From Streptomyces yatensis (lineage in GTDB: Bacteria; Actinomycetota; Actinomycetes; Streptomycetales; Streptomycetaceae), in NCBI RefSeq assembly GCF_018069625.1, contig NZ_CP072941.1, positions 8,494,001 through 8,558,000 of the forward strand: a stretch of DNA of 64,000 bases. Reading direction: 5' to 3'. How positions within the stretch are numbered: the stretch's first letter is position 1; each line of letters opens with the position of its first letter. The position numbers were made by a program, and so were the translations under genes. The notes beneath the pieces were generated by a model, which searched no databases, was not told the DNA's origin, and saw only the letters and a list, made by a program, of their open reading frames with translations. Shown here piece by piece: positions 7,954 to 15,242 of the stretch.

Positions 7954-8437
7954 GAGGTGCTCCTCTCAGCGGGTCTCCACTGGCATGATGGCTCCGCCCC
8001 GAGAGGGCCGCATCGGGCCTCCGGATGACCTTGGTGGCCGTGGAAACGGGTCCGGAGACCTAGGCCCGTCTCGTCAGTCGGGACCCTGGACGGCGAGCGC
8101 TCCGCGCAGGCGTGCCACCGCGCCGGCGGTGAGTTCACGGATCACGTCCGCGGCGGGTTCGATCCTGGTCACGGCACCGACCGACTGCCGCCGGCCGCGA
8201 AAGGCCCGCCGCCGGACGGAACCGCTCCGACGCGGCCGCCCCGGTGTGCGTCACGCACAAGGCGTAGCGCGGGCTCGCGGCCCGCCCTCCCAGCGGGACT
8301 CGACGTGCGCCGGGCCCGCGCTCTCGCTCTCGCTCCCGCTCCAGTCCGTGGTATCCGCGGGGAAGTGGATGCATGACCCGCGGGGCGGGGGTTACCCGGT
8401 TGATGGCCCACCCGTGGACGAGGAAGGGGAGCACGCC
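7954..8437. other. 484-base intergenic region with a gene remnant
   Basis: This gap lies between the divergent cupin gene and the reductase gene at 8438. Its middle (8074-8203, minus strand) encodes what looks like the last 40 codons of a nitronate monooxygenase-type protein without a start. Further right is a CTCTCGCTCTCGCTC simple repeat (about 8320-8340). The reductase promoter should be within the last 150 bases, but I cannot place its boxes. Confidence 0.5.
8074..8203 (-). pseudogene. Remnant of a nitronate monooxygenase-like C-terminus
   Basis: Read on the minus strand, the frame ending at the TGA at 8074-8076 gives ...RRQSVGAV followed by TRIEPAADVIRELTAGAVARL and a short tail. This resembles the conserved end of the nitronate monooxygenase/2-nitropropane dioxygenase family: a QxVG segment of the flavin site and then a PAAxVIxEL amphipathic helix. 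No start codon with a ribosome site and no upstream flavin domain exist in this frame. I infer a deletion remnant. The assignment rests on about 40 residues only. Confidence 0.4.
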
Positions 8438-9064
8438 GTGCGCATCGGAATCATCGGAGCGGGCCGCATCGGTTCGACGCTGGCCCGCCACTTCGCGGCG
8501 ATCGGCTACGACGTGGCGATCGCCAACTCCCGCGGTCCGGACACCCTGGCCGACGTGGTGGCCGACATCGGCGGCCCGATCCGCGCGGTGACCGCCGAGG
8601 AGGCGGCGCGATTCGGCGAGGCGGTGGTCGTGTCCATCCCCTACGGCCGCTACCAGGAGTTGCCGACCGAGCCGCTGCGCGGCAAGGTCGTGATCGACAC
8701 CTGCAACTACTACCCCGAGCGGGACGGACACGACCCGGAGCTCGACGGCGACGCCACCACCTCCAGCGAGAAGATCCAGGCCCACACCGGCGCCAACCTG
8801 GTCAAGGCGTTCAACGCGATCTACTGGGAGAACCTGCGCGACCACGCCCGTCCCCAGGGTGCCACCGACCGGGTGGCCATCCCGCTGTCCGGCAACGACG
8901 AGGAGGCCAGGGCCGTGGTGGCCGGGCTGATCCGCGACATCGGCTTCGACGCGGTGGACGCCGGACACCTGGGCGAGGGCGGCCGCAAGCACCAGCCGGG
9001 CAGCCGCGTCTACGCCACCGAGATGTCGTCCGCCGAGACCAGCGCCCTGCTGCACGTGGCCTGA
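8438..9064 (+). CDS. NADPH-dependent F420 reductase-like NAD(P)-binding oxidoreductase
   Basis: The 208-residue protein begins with a Rossmann motif GIIGAGRIGSTLARHF at residues 4-19. An Asn-Ser-Arg segment at the end of the second strand (ANSRGP) favours NADP. The conserved VVVSIPYG and VIDTCNYY segments and a KAFNAIYW loop place it with F420-dependent NADP reductases and their many actinobacterial paralogues. The start is the GTG at 8438, because AGGAAGGGGA lies 8 bases upstream. It stands alone between an intergenic region and a convergent hydrolase gene. It may transfer hydride between NADPH and coenzyme F420 or another substrate; the actual partner is unknown. Confidence 0.8.
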   Translation: MRIGIIGAGRIGSTLARHFAAIGYDVAIANSRGPDTLADVVADIGGPIRAVTAEEAARFGEAVVVSIPYGRYQELPTEPLRGKVVIDTCNYYPERDGHDPELDGDATTSSEKIQAHTGANLVKAFNAIYWENLRDHARPQGATDRVAIPLSGNDEEARAVVAGLIRDIGFDAVDAGHLGEGGRKHQPGSRVYATEMSSAETSALLHVA

Positions 9065-9080
9065 GACCGGGGCCGCTCGT

Positions 9081-9962
9081 TCATTTGACGGTGCCGGTGT
9101 CGATGAAATCGGATACCACCGCGTTGAACAGCTCGGGATTCTCCCAGAACATCAGGTGGCTGCCTTTCTCGGCCGCCGAGAAAATGCGGACCGCGGATCC
9201 CGGAATGCGCTCGGCGACGTCTTCCGCGACATCGGCGGGGATCAAGCTGACCGCCCCGCCGATGACCAGTGTGGGCACGGTGATCCGGGGCAGTACGTCC
9301 CGCCAGTCGTTGCCGCAGTAGTCGAGATGCAGCGTGGCGGCGTGCTCGCGCGGCAGCAGCAGATTCTGCCCCAGGATCCATTCCGCGTCCTCGGCGCTCA
9401 CTTCCGGGGTGTGCAGCATGTCGACCACGGCGCGCGAAGCCGTCAGCGCCCGGTCACTCCTGAGACCGGCCGCGATATGCAGCGCCTCCTCGAAGGTGAA
9501 GATCGCCCCCCGTCGCTCCGTGGGCGCGTCCGGTGCCAGCTCCTTGAGGCCGATCGGGCCCTGGTCGACCAGGATCAGGCGTGCGATCCGGTCGCCGCCG
9601 TACAGGTCCCAGTAGCTCCAGATCACCGGACAGCCGAGTGAATGGCCCAGCAGCGTGACGTCCCTGAGGTCGAGCGCGAGCAGGAGTTCCCGTAGGTCCG
9701 CGGCGAGCCGGGAGACGCGGTAGCCGTGGTCCGGCTTTCCGGACTCGCCATGGCCGCGGTGGTCCACCGCCAGTACGCGATAAGAGGTGCTCAGCCCGTC
9801 GATCTGCTTGGTGAACTGGGCAGCGGACTGGGAGAATCCCGGCAGGAGAACAAGGGTCTCCCCCGCTCCGGCCGCCACGTAATGGATAGCGACTCCGTCG
9901 CCGGTCACGATGGCGTCATGTGTCCTGACACCCACGGCTCCCTCGCTTGTCGCTCGGGGCAT
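9081..9962 (-). CDS. Alpha/beta-fold hydrolase
   Basis: The 293-residue protein has the nucleophile elbow GHSLG with Ser108, an oxyanion-hole region at LLPGFSQSA, the strand-turn VDHRGHGES, and a C-terminal Asp/His pair (the His in the KGSHLMFWE segment). The order matches haloperoxidase/epoxide-hydrolase-like alpha/beta hydrolases. No signal peptide is seen, so it is probably cytoplasmic. An alternative start, GTG at residue 10, is possible because a GAGGGAG sequence lies close by. It is convergent with the F420-type reductase gene (16 bases apart) and has no obvious operon partner. Substrate unknown. Confidence 0.8.
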   Translation of the reverse strand: MPRATSEGAVGVRTHDAIVTGDGVAIHYVAAGAGETLVLLPGFSQSAAQFTKQIDGLSTSYRVLAVDHRGHGESGKPDHGYRVSRLAADLRELLLALDLRDVTLLGHSLGCPVIWSYWDLYGGDRIARLILVDQGPIGLKELAPDAPTERRGAIFTFEEALHIAAGLRSDRALTASRAVVDMLHTPEVSAEDAEWILGQNLLLPREHAATLHLDYCGNDWRDVLPRITVPTLVIGGAVSLIPADVAEDVAERIPGSAVRIFSAAEKGSHLMFWENPELFNAVVSDFIDTGTVK

Positions 9963-10069
9963 CTGTGTGGTGTCAATGTTAGCGACCGCCCCTTCCCCCG
10001 CGCCGCCCCAAGCGCTCCGTACCGGCTGGTGGAGGGGGAAGCGGTGCCACGAGCCGATGGGATGCCGCG

Positions 10070-10666
10070 CTACATGACGGCCTGGGTGCGGTCGCGCAGG
10101 CCCAGCTTGGCCAGGATCCGGGAGACATGCGTCTTGACCGTCTCGTCGCCGATGCCCAGCCGCTGCGCGATCTCCGTGTTGCTGTGCGCCTGGGCCACCA
10201 GCATCAGCACCTCGTGCTCGCGGGCCGTCAGCCGCTCGAGCGCGGTGGAGGACGCGGGCGGGGCGATGCTGCCGGCGAAACGCGAGATGAGACGGCGGGT
10301 GACCGAGGGATCGATGAGGGCGTCACCTCGGGCGGCGATGCGGATGGCCGCGATCGTCTCCTCGGGAGGGGCGCTCTTCAGGCGGAATCCGCCGGCTCCC
10401 ATGTGGAGGGCGCGGTAGACGTAGCTGTCGTCGTCGTAGGTGGTGAGCACGATGATTTTCGTGGTGTTGCCCGGCCTGCCGAGGATGCGCTCCGCGGCTC
10501 CGAGTCCATCCAGGCGCGGCATGCGGACGTCCAGGACGGCGACGTCGGGTGCCGGCCTGCCGGTCTCGTCGACGGCCGCCTGACCGTCGGCCACTTCGGC
10601 GGCACAGCACAGATCGTCCTGGGTGCCCAGGACCGCCTTCAGCCCCGAGCGGAACATGGCGGCCAC
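10070..10666 (-). CDS. NarL/LuxR-type response regulator, N-terminally truncated
   Basis: The frame gives 198 residues: a receiver domain beginning at its first helix, with the phosphoacceptor Asp in VAVLDVRMP, the Thr in VLTTYD and the Lys in FRLKSAPP. A LuxR/GerE helix-turn-helix (LTAREHEVLMLVA ... ETVKTHVSRILAKLGL) follows at the C-terminus. The first beta strand and the acidic pair that bind Mg2+ are absent: the codons upstream of the GTG at 10666 read as low-complexity GAAAVAA and do not encode a DD motif. Such a receiver is unlikely to be phosphorylated. No histidine kinase gene is next to it. I interpret it as a truncated, possibly non-functional regulator beside another gene remnant. 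Confidence 0.65.
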   Translation of the reverse strand: MAAMFRSGLKAVLGTQDDLCCAAEVADGQAAVDETGRPAPDVAVLDVRMPRLDGLGAAERILGRPGNTTKIIVLTTYDDDSYVYRALHMGAGGFRLKSAPPEETIAAIRIAARGDALIDPSVTRRLISRFAGSIAPPASSTALERLTAREHEVLMLVAQAHSNTEIAQRLGIGDETVKTHVSRILAKLGLRDRTQAVM

Positions 10667-10672
10667 GGCCGC

Positions 10673-10828
10673 GGCACCCTGCGGAACGTCGGCCTGCTCG
10701 ACCGGCCCGGCCCGCCCCTGGCCATCAGCTGGACCGTCTGCGCCATCCCGCCCGTCGGGATGCTCGCCTACCTCGCCGTCGGCTGGCGGCGCAACAGGCC
10801 CGCCGAGAAGGTGGCCACACTCATCTGA
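10673..10828 (+). pseudogene. C-terminal fragment of a membrane protein
   Basis: The plus-strand frame ending in TGA at 10826-10828 encodes a hydrophobic stretch, LAISWTVCAIPPVGMLAYLAV, followed by a basic tail GWRRNRPAEKV. It looks like the last transmembrane helix and cytosolic tail of a permease. No start or further membrane segments precede it. It abuts the truncated end of the response regulator on the other strand, so both probably lost sequence in one rearrangement. The family cannot be named. Confidence 0.35.
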
Positions 10829-10852
10829 TCCTCGCCGGACCCGGGCCGGGCC

Positions 10853-11506
10853 TCAGGCAGCGGTGGCCGGCGGTTCCGCGACGCCGATGAAGTTCCCGGC
10901 CACCAGCCGGATGTGGGCGGACCAGCCCAGCGCCGCGAGGTCGGCGGTGAGCGAGGAGGGGTCGTGGAACACCTTCACGATGCGGTACCGGCTGCCGTCA
11001 TCGAGCCGGCGCACGGCCTCCGGAGTCGGCCCGCCGGAGAGGACCTCCTCTTCGGCGGCCGCGGCGGGACCGTCGTCGATGAAGACCGCTCGGCCACCCG
11101 GTGCGAGTGCGGAGGCGACGGTGTTCCAGAAGCCGGGCAACCGCGCCGGTGGGACGTGGGAGAGCCAGAAGGCGAAGAACACCGTGTCGTAGCGGCGCGA
11201 CGGCCGCCACGTGAACAGGTCGGCCTCGACGAACCGGACGGTGGCGGACGCGGTACGCGCACGAGCGAGGGCCAGTACCTCAGCCGCCGCGTCGACGGCC
11301 GTCACCGAACGCCCCCGCGCGGCGAGCGACGAGGTCCACTGCCCCGTCCCGCACGCCAGCTCCAGAACATCTCCGGCAATCGGGAGGTCATCGACGGCAG
11401 CCAACAACTCCCGCAGGTCCTCGCGCTGCGCATAGGGCCGGTCGTATTCCGCCGCGCCCGCCCTGTAGTAGGCCATCTGCTCGGTCAGCAGAGCGTCGTC
11501 ATCCAC
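10853..11506 (-). CDS. Class I SAM-dependent methyltransferase
   Basis: The 217-residue product has motif I VLELACGTGQW, an acidic end of strand 2 (TAVDAAAE), the motif II region VRFVEADLFTW and a post-II FWLSHVPP segment, all typical of small-molecule class I methyltransferases. I choose the GTG at 11506 because GGGAGGAA lies about 8 bases upstream; a longer reading to 11590 lacks family similarity at its N-terminus. The protein is soluble and has no obvious substrate-binding add-on domain. It lies beside an aminotransferase gene in the same direction but 110 bases apart, so co-transcription is uncertain. Confidence 0.82.
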   Translation of the reverse strand: MDDDALLTEQMAYYRAGAAEYDRPYAQREDLRELLAAVDDLPIAGDVLELACGTGQWTSSLAARGRSVTAVDAAAEVLALARARTASATVRFVEADLFTWRPSRRYDTVFFAFWLSHVPPARLPGFWNTVASALAPGGRAVFIDDGPAAAAEEEVLSGGPTPEAVRRLDDGSRYRIVKVFHDPSSLTADLAALGWSAHIRLVAGNFIGVAEPPATAA

Positions 11507-11617
11507 TGCGGGTTCCTCCCGGTTCGGCCAAGCCGAGCACCCTGCTCGGTCCCACCGGCACCCTCGTCCTTGACCTTCGGGCAAGGTCAAGCGTCAGGTC
11601 GGCCGCGGCCCGCCGGG

Positions 11618-12787
11618 TCAGCCATGGAGATCCTTGGCCATCAGCTCGAGCCGCCCGGCGAATTCGGTGAGCCCGGCCCGGTCCACGTTGCCGAAGCTGA
11701 CCCGGAAGACCTGGCGGTCGTCGGGCAGGAAGGCGGTGCCCGGAATGACGAGCGTGTCGTAGCGGGTGATGAGGTCGCGCACGACGTCGTCGGTGCCACG
11801 GCCGGCGAAGGGGTGGCGGACCCAGCCGAAGAACCCTCCGCAGCTCAGCAGCTCGAAACCGCCCGGCCGCTCGGCCAGCACGGTCTCCAGCCAGCGCCGC
11901 TTCTCGGTGGCCTCGTCGGCACGCGCACGCCGCCACTCCTGGGCCGAGGTCAGCCCCGCCCAGGCGGCCTCCTGCCCGACGCGCGGAGGGCAGATCGCCA
12001 CGCAGTCGAGCAACTTCATCACCTCGCGGTTCAGCTCGGGCGAGCCGACGACCGCGCCCACCCGGTAGCCGGGAATCGCGAGGTCCTTGGAGAAGCTGTG
12101 CAGGCTCACCAGGGTCCGCGCCCAGTCCGGTTCGGCGAACAGGTCGTGTGCCGGTCGCACGGTGTCGCGGAAGGAGCGGTAGGTCTCGTCCACGATCAGC
12201 GCGATGTCGTGCCGCTTCGCCAGTGCGTAGAAGTCCGCGAGCACATCCGGCGGAAGGGTGACGCCGCTCGGGTTGCCCGGGGTGACCAGCACGATCGCCC
12301 TGGTGCGCGGGGTGATGAGCGCTTCGGCCGCTTCCGGGTCGGGCACCAGATCGGGCCCGGGCTCCAGGTAGCGCGGCACGACGCCATTCATGCGCAGCCA
12401 CATGTCGTAGTTGAAGTAGTACGGCAGGACTTCGATGACCTCGTCGCCCGGCTCGGTGAGCGCCTGCGCCACCAGACAGAACGCCTGGTTGCACCCCGCG
12501 GTGACGACCATCTGGTCGGCTCCCACCGGGCTCTGGTAGGCGCGGCTGAGGTCGGCGGCGAAGGCGTCCCGCAGCCGGGGCAGTCCGGGGCTCGGCACAT
12601 AGGCGGCGCCGTTCGGCTCGTGCGCGATCTTGGTGACGTGTTCGACCATCTCGGGCGCGGGCGGGTAGCTCGGCGCGGCCTGGGCCAGATCGAGCAGTGC
12701 CCGCTCGCCGCTGCGGCCCGCCAGCAGGGCATACGTCGCGCCCATCGGCGAATCGATCTCCTGCACGGTGCGCGGGCTGAGTCGCAC
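11618..12787 (-). CDS. PLP-dependent class I/II aminotransferase
   Basis: The 389-residue protein follows the fold-type I plan. The phosphate-binding region is TAGCNQAF (about 97-104), an Asn is in VTPGNPSGV (172), the Asp-x-x-Tyr is in IVDETYRSF (200-203), the Schiff-base Lys234 is in HSFSKDLAIPGYRVG, and the carboxylate-binding Arg is in FRVSFGNV. It should transfer an amino group between an amino acid and a 2-oxoacid in the cytoplasm. Length and motifs agree with aspartate/tyrosine-type aminotransferases of subgroup I. No biosynthetic neighbours define the substrate. The upstream gap to the PEBP gene is about 140 bases. Confidence 0.88.
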   Translation of the reverse strand: MRLSPRTVQEIDSPMGATYALLAGRSGERALLDLAQAAPSYPPAPEMVEHVTKIAHEPNGAAYVPSPGLPRLRDAFAADLSRAYQSPVGADQMVVTAGCNQAFCLVAQALTEPGDEVIEVLPYYFNYDMWLRMNGVVPRYLEPGPDLVPDPEAAEALITPRTRAIVLVTPGNPSGVTLPPDVLADFYALAKRHDIALIVDETYRSFRDTVRPAHDLFAEPDWARTLVSLHSFSKDLAIPGYRVGAVVGSPELNREVMKLLDCVAICPPRVGQEAAWAGLTSAQEWRRARADEATEKRRWLETVLAERPGGFELLSCGGFFGWVRHPFAGRGTDDVVRDLITRYDTLVIPGTAFLPDDRQVFRVSFGNVDRAGLTEFAGRLELMAKDLHG

Positions 12788-12927
12788 GTCGGCGCTCCTT
12801 CACGGGTGGCGGGCCGCTGTCGGTTCACCGCGATGCTACCGACCTCCCCCGCGCGCCGGCCGGGCCATGGCAGCGGGGACGCGCGCGAGGGAGTCGGAGC
12901 CGGACCGGCCGCCGTAGTCGCTGTGCG

Positions 12928-13467
12928 TCAGGCGGGGGTTTCGGCGGTGGCGATCAGGACCGCGCGGCCGAGGATGTGTCCGGCCATGGTGAAGCCGAGC
13001 ACGGCCGGGGTGGCGTCGGCCGGGACGCCGATGGACTCGACGTCGAGGGCGTGCACCACGACGAAGTAGCGGTGGGTGCCGTGTCCGGCCGGCGGGGCGG
13101 CGCCGATGAAGCGGGCGGCGCGGGCGTCGCCCGGCAGTTGGAAGGCACCCTCGGGCAGTCCCGAGCCGGTGTCGTCGCCGGCGCCCTCGGGCAGCTCGGT
13201 GACGGTGGCGGGGATGTCGGCGACCGCCCAGTGCCAGAACCCGGACCCGGTGGGGGCGTCGGGGTCGTAGACGGTGACGGCGTAGCTCTTGGTGCCTTCG
13301 GGGGCGCCGCTCCAGGTCAGCTGCGGGGAGACGTCCTTCCCGCCGGGGACGCCGGAGATGCCGGAGAACTGCTCGATCGACCAGGCGGCGCCGTCGGTGA
13401 CGGTGGTGCTGGTGACGGTGAAGGAGGCCGCCTCGGGGAGGCGGGCGAAGGGGTCGTTGGCGCTCAT
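12928..13467 (-). CDS. YbhB/YbcL-type PEBP (Raf kinase inhibitor-like) protein
   Basis: The 179-residue protein shows the PEBP signatures: [25 protein letters not shown] (first ligand-site strand, quoted in part: VTVYDPDAP), [11 protein letters not shown], and [11 protein letters not shown] near the C-terminus. No signal peptide is present. Bacterial YbhB/YbcL proteins bind phospholipid headgroups or small anions; their physiological role is poorly defined. The gene is divergent from a GntR regulator at 13631, and the gap carries an ATAATCGATTAT palindrome and other AT-rich elements that could control both. The start at 13467 has a GGAA-type ribosome site just upstream. Confidence 0.88.
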   Translation of the reverse strand: MSANDPFARLPEAASFTVTSTTVTDGAAWSIEQFSGISGVPGGKDVSPQLTWSGAPEGTKSYAVTVYDPDAPTGSGFWHWAVADIPATVTELPEGAGDDTGSGLPEGAFQLPGDARAARFIGAAPPAGHGTHRYFVVVHALDVESIGVPADATPAVLGFTMAGHILGRAVLIATAETPA

Positions 13468-13592
13468 CGCGTCGTTCCTTTCGGGCCGTGCTGTGAAGTG
13501 GCGGTGATGGTGCGGCCGAGGGGGGCCGCGGCGCCGCGCAGGGCACCGCCGACGGCTCTCACCGTCGGACCGCTCGATCGATCATAGCAGTA

Positions 13593-13623
13593 ATAATCGA
13601 TTATCTTCTGGATCATCTATGAT
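13593..13623. promoter_or_regulatory. GntR-type operator and leaderless -10 box
   Basis: A perfect 12-base palindrome ATAATCGATTAT lies at 13593-13604, and an ATCAT-N2-ATGAT inverted repeat at 13613-13624 overlaps it closely. A consensus -10 box TATGAT at 13618-13623 is exactly 7 bases before the ATG at 13631. A transcript from this box would begin at the start codon. The palindrome would place a repressor over the promoter, consistent with autoregulation. Confidence 0.6.
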
Positions 13624-13630
13624 GGCCCGC

Positions 13631-14335
13631 ATGACTCAGACGACCCACACGTCGGCCTCCTCGGGGAAGCGGATGCTCTCCGAGCAGGTCTACGCACATC
13701 TGCGGGACGCGATCATGCGCGGGGACCACGCCCCCGGGGACGCCCTCAAACCGCAGGACCTCGCCAAGGAACAGGGCGTGAGCCTGGCCGTTGTCCGCGA
13801 GGCGCTCGTACGGCTGGTCGGCGAGGGCCTGGCGGACCGGCTGCACAACCGCGGCTTCGCCGTCCCCGCCTACTCCGACCGCCGCTGGCAGGAGATCGCG
13901 GAGGCCCGCCGGACCATCGAACCGGTCGTGCTGCGCATGTCCATCGAGCGCGGCGACGTCGACTGGGAGTCCCGCGTACGCGCCGCCCACCACCGGCTGA
14001 CCCGGACCCAGGCGTACGTGCCGGGGAAGGGCGAGCACTACAGCGCCGCATGGGCCGAGGCCCACCGGGTCTTCCACCGCGCCCTGCTGGAGGGCTGCGG
14101 CAACCCCGTCCTGCTCGACACCTTCGACCGGATGTGGACCGCGAGCGAGCTGGCACGCCGCTGGTCGGCACAGCGCAACCCGGGCCGGGACGGCGTCCGC
14201 GAACACCGCCGGCTGGAGGAGGCGGCGCTGGCCCGCGACGCCGACACCGCGGCCGAGGTCCTGGTCCAGCACCTCACCCAGACCGCGGCCGTACTGACCG
14301 GCCGCACCCACGACGACCCCGCGAAGGAAGCCTGA
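13631..14335 (+). CDS. GntR-family (FCD subgroup) transcriptional regulator
   Basis: The 234-residue protein has an N-terminal winged helix (SEQVYAHLRDAIMRGDHAPGD..., with the recognition helix in SLAVVREALVRLVGEGLA) and a C-terminal all-helical FCD ligand domain with spaced histidines for a metal (AHRVFHRALLEGCGN and REHRRLEEA). I choose the ATG at 13631 rather than 13619, because a TATGAT box 7 bases upstream suggests a leaderless message. It is translationally coupled (TGATG) to the SCO6745-like gene and divergent from the PEBP gene. It probably represses its own operon through the palindrome in the gap. Confidence 0.88.
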   Translation: MTQTTHTSASSGKRMLSEQVYAHLRDAIMRGDHAPGDALKPQDLAKEQGVSLAVVREALVRLVGEGLADRLHNRGFAVPAYSDRRWQEIAEARRTIEPVVLRMSIERGDVDWESRVRAAHHRLTRTQAYVPGKGEHYSAAWAEAHRVFHRALLEGCGNPVLLDTFDRMWTASELARRWSAQRNPGRDGVREHRRLEEAALARDADTAAEVLVQHLTQTAAVLTGRTHDDPAKEA

Positions 14336-15213
14336 TGCGCCTCGCCGACCTGACCACATCCGAACCGAGTGCGGGCCGCCGCTGCCACGGCGTCGTCAAT
14401 CCCCTGCACTCCTGCGTGTACTTCGCGCCCGAGCGGCAGGACGAGCTCGCGGCGCTCGGGCTGGAGCGCGGGGCCATGGCCTACTTCGCGGACCGCGCGG
14501 CCCCGCTCGGGCCGGTCGGCGCGGGCACCGTCTCCGCCACCTTCTACAACTTCAACCACGCGCATGTGGAGCGGTTCATCCCCGCCGCGTGGGCCATCGC
14601 CACACCGGAGGCGGTGCTCGCGGCGCGGCTGCGCGGCGCGGACAAGGTGCTGCGGCGGCTGCTCGGGGAGGCGGCCCTGGCGTCGGAGGAGATGGCCGAG
14701 ACGGCCGGGCTGGCGCTGCGCGCCACCGAGGCGTGCCACCGGGAGGCGCGGCCGCTGTACGCCGCGAACGCGGGCCTCCCGGTGCCCGAGGAACCGCATC
14801 TGGCCCTGTGGCACGCCGCGACGCTGCTGCGCGAGCACCGGGGCGACGGCCACCTCTTCGCCCTGGCGGTCGCCGGCCTGTCCGGGATCGAGGCGCTGGT
14901 CCTGCACAACGCCACCGGCACCACGGTGACGTCGGCGACGTTCATGCGGACCCGAGGATGGTCCGCCGGGCAGTGGGCCGCCGCGCGGGACCGGTTGCGC
15001 GAGCGCGGACTGCTGGACGAGGCGGGGGACCTCACGGAGTCGGGCGTGGCCCTGCGCGGTGAGGTGGAGGCGCTCACCGACCGCCTCGACGCCGCCCCGT
15101 ACGACCACCTCGGCCCGGCCGCCACCGCCCGCCTCACCGAGCTGGCCGGTGGCTTCACCGAAACCCTCCGGGCCGCGGGCGCCTTCCCGGCGGTCCACTT
15201 CGGCAAGGGCTGA
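14335..15213 (+). CDS. SCO6745-family (SalK-like) helical protein
   Basis: The 292-residue protein matches the actinobacterial SCO6745/SalK-like family by its opening RRCHGVVNPLHSCVYFAPE segment, the FYNFNHAHVERFIPAAW block and a C-terminal winged-helix-like region (GWSAGQWAAARDRLRERGLLDE). The role of the family is not established. The last third resembles a MarR-like DNA- or protein-binding domain, but no operator data exist. The start overlaps the stop of the GntR gene, so the two are made together, and the regulator probably controls it. No signal peptide or membrane segment is visible. Confidence 0.8.
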   Translation: MRLADLTTSEPSAGRRCHGVVNPLHSCVYFAPERQDELAALGLERGAMAYFADRAAPLGPVGAGTVSATFYNFNHAHVERFIPAAWAIATPEAVLAARLRGADKVLRRLLGEAALASEEMAETAGLALRATEACHREARPLYAANAGLPVPEEPHLALWHAATLLREHRGDGHLFALAVAGLSGIEALVLHNATGTTVTSATFMRTRGWSAGQWAAARDRLRERGLLDEAGDLTESGVALRGEVEALTDRLDAAPYDHLGPAATARLTELAGGFTETLRAAGAFPAVHFGKG

Positions 15214-15242
15214 CCGCCACCGAGCCGCCGCCTGGTCGCCCC

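Noticed and set aside
10127..10828. 233-codon plus-strand frame as one protein
   Set aside because: Only its last 50 codons look protein-like (a membrane tail); the rest is the complement of the response regulator.
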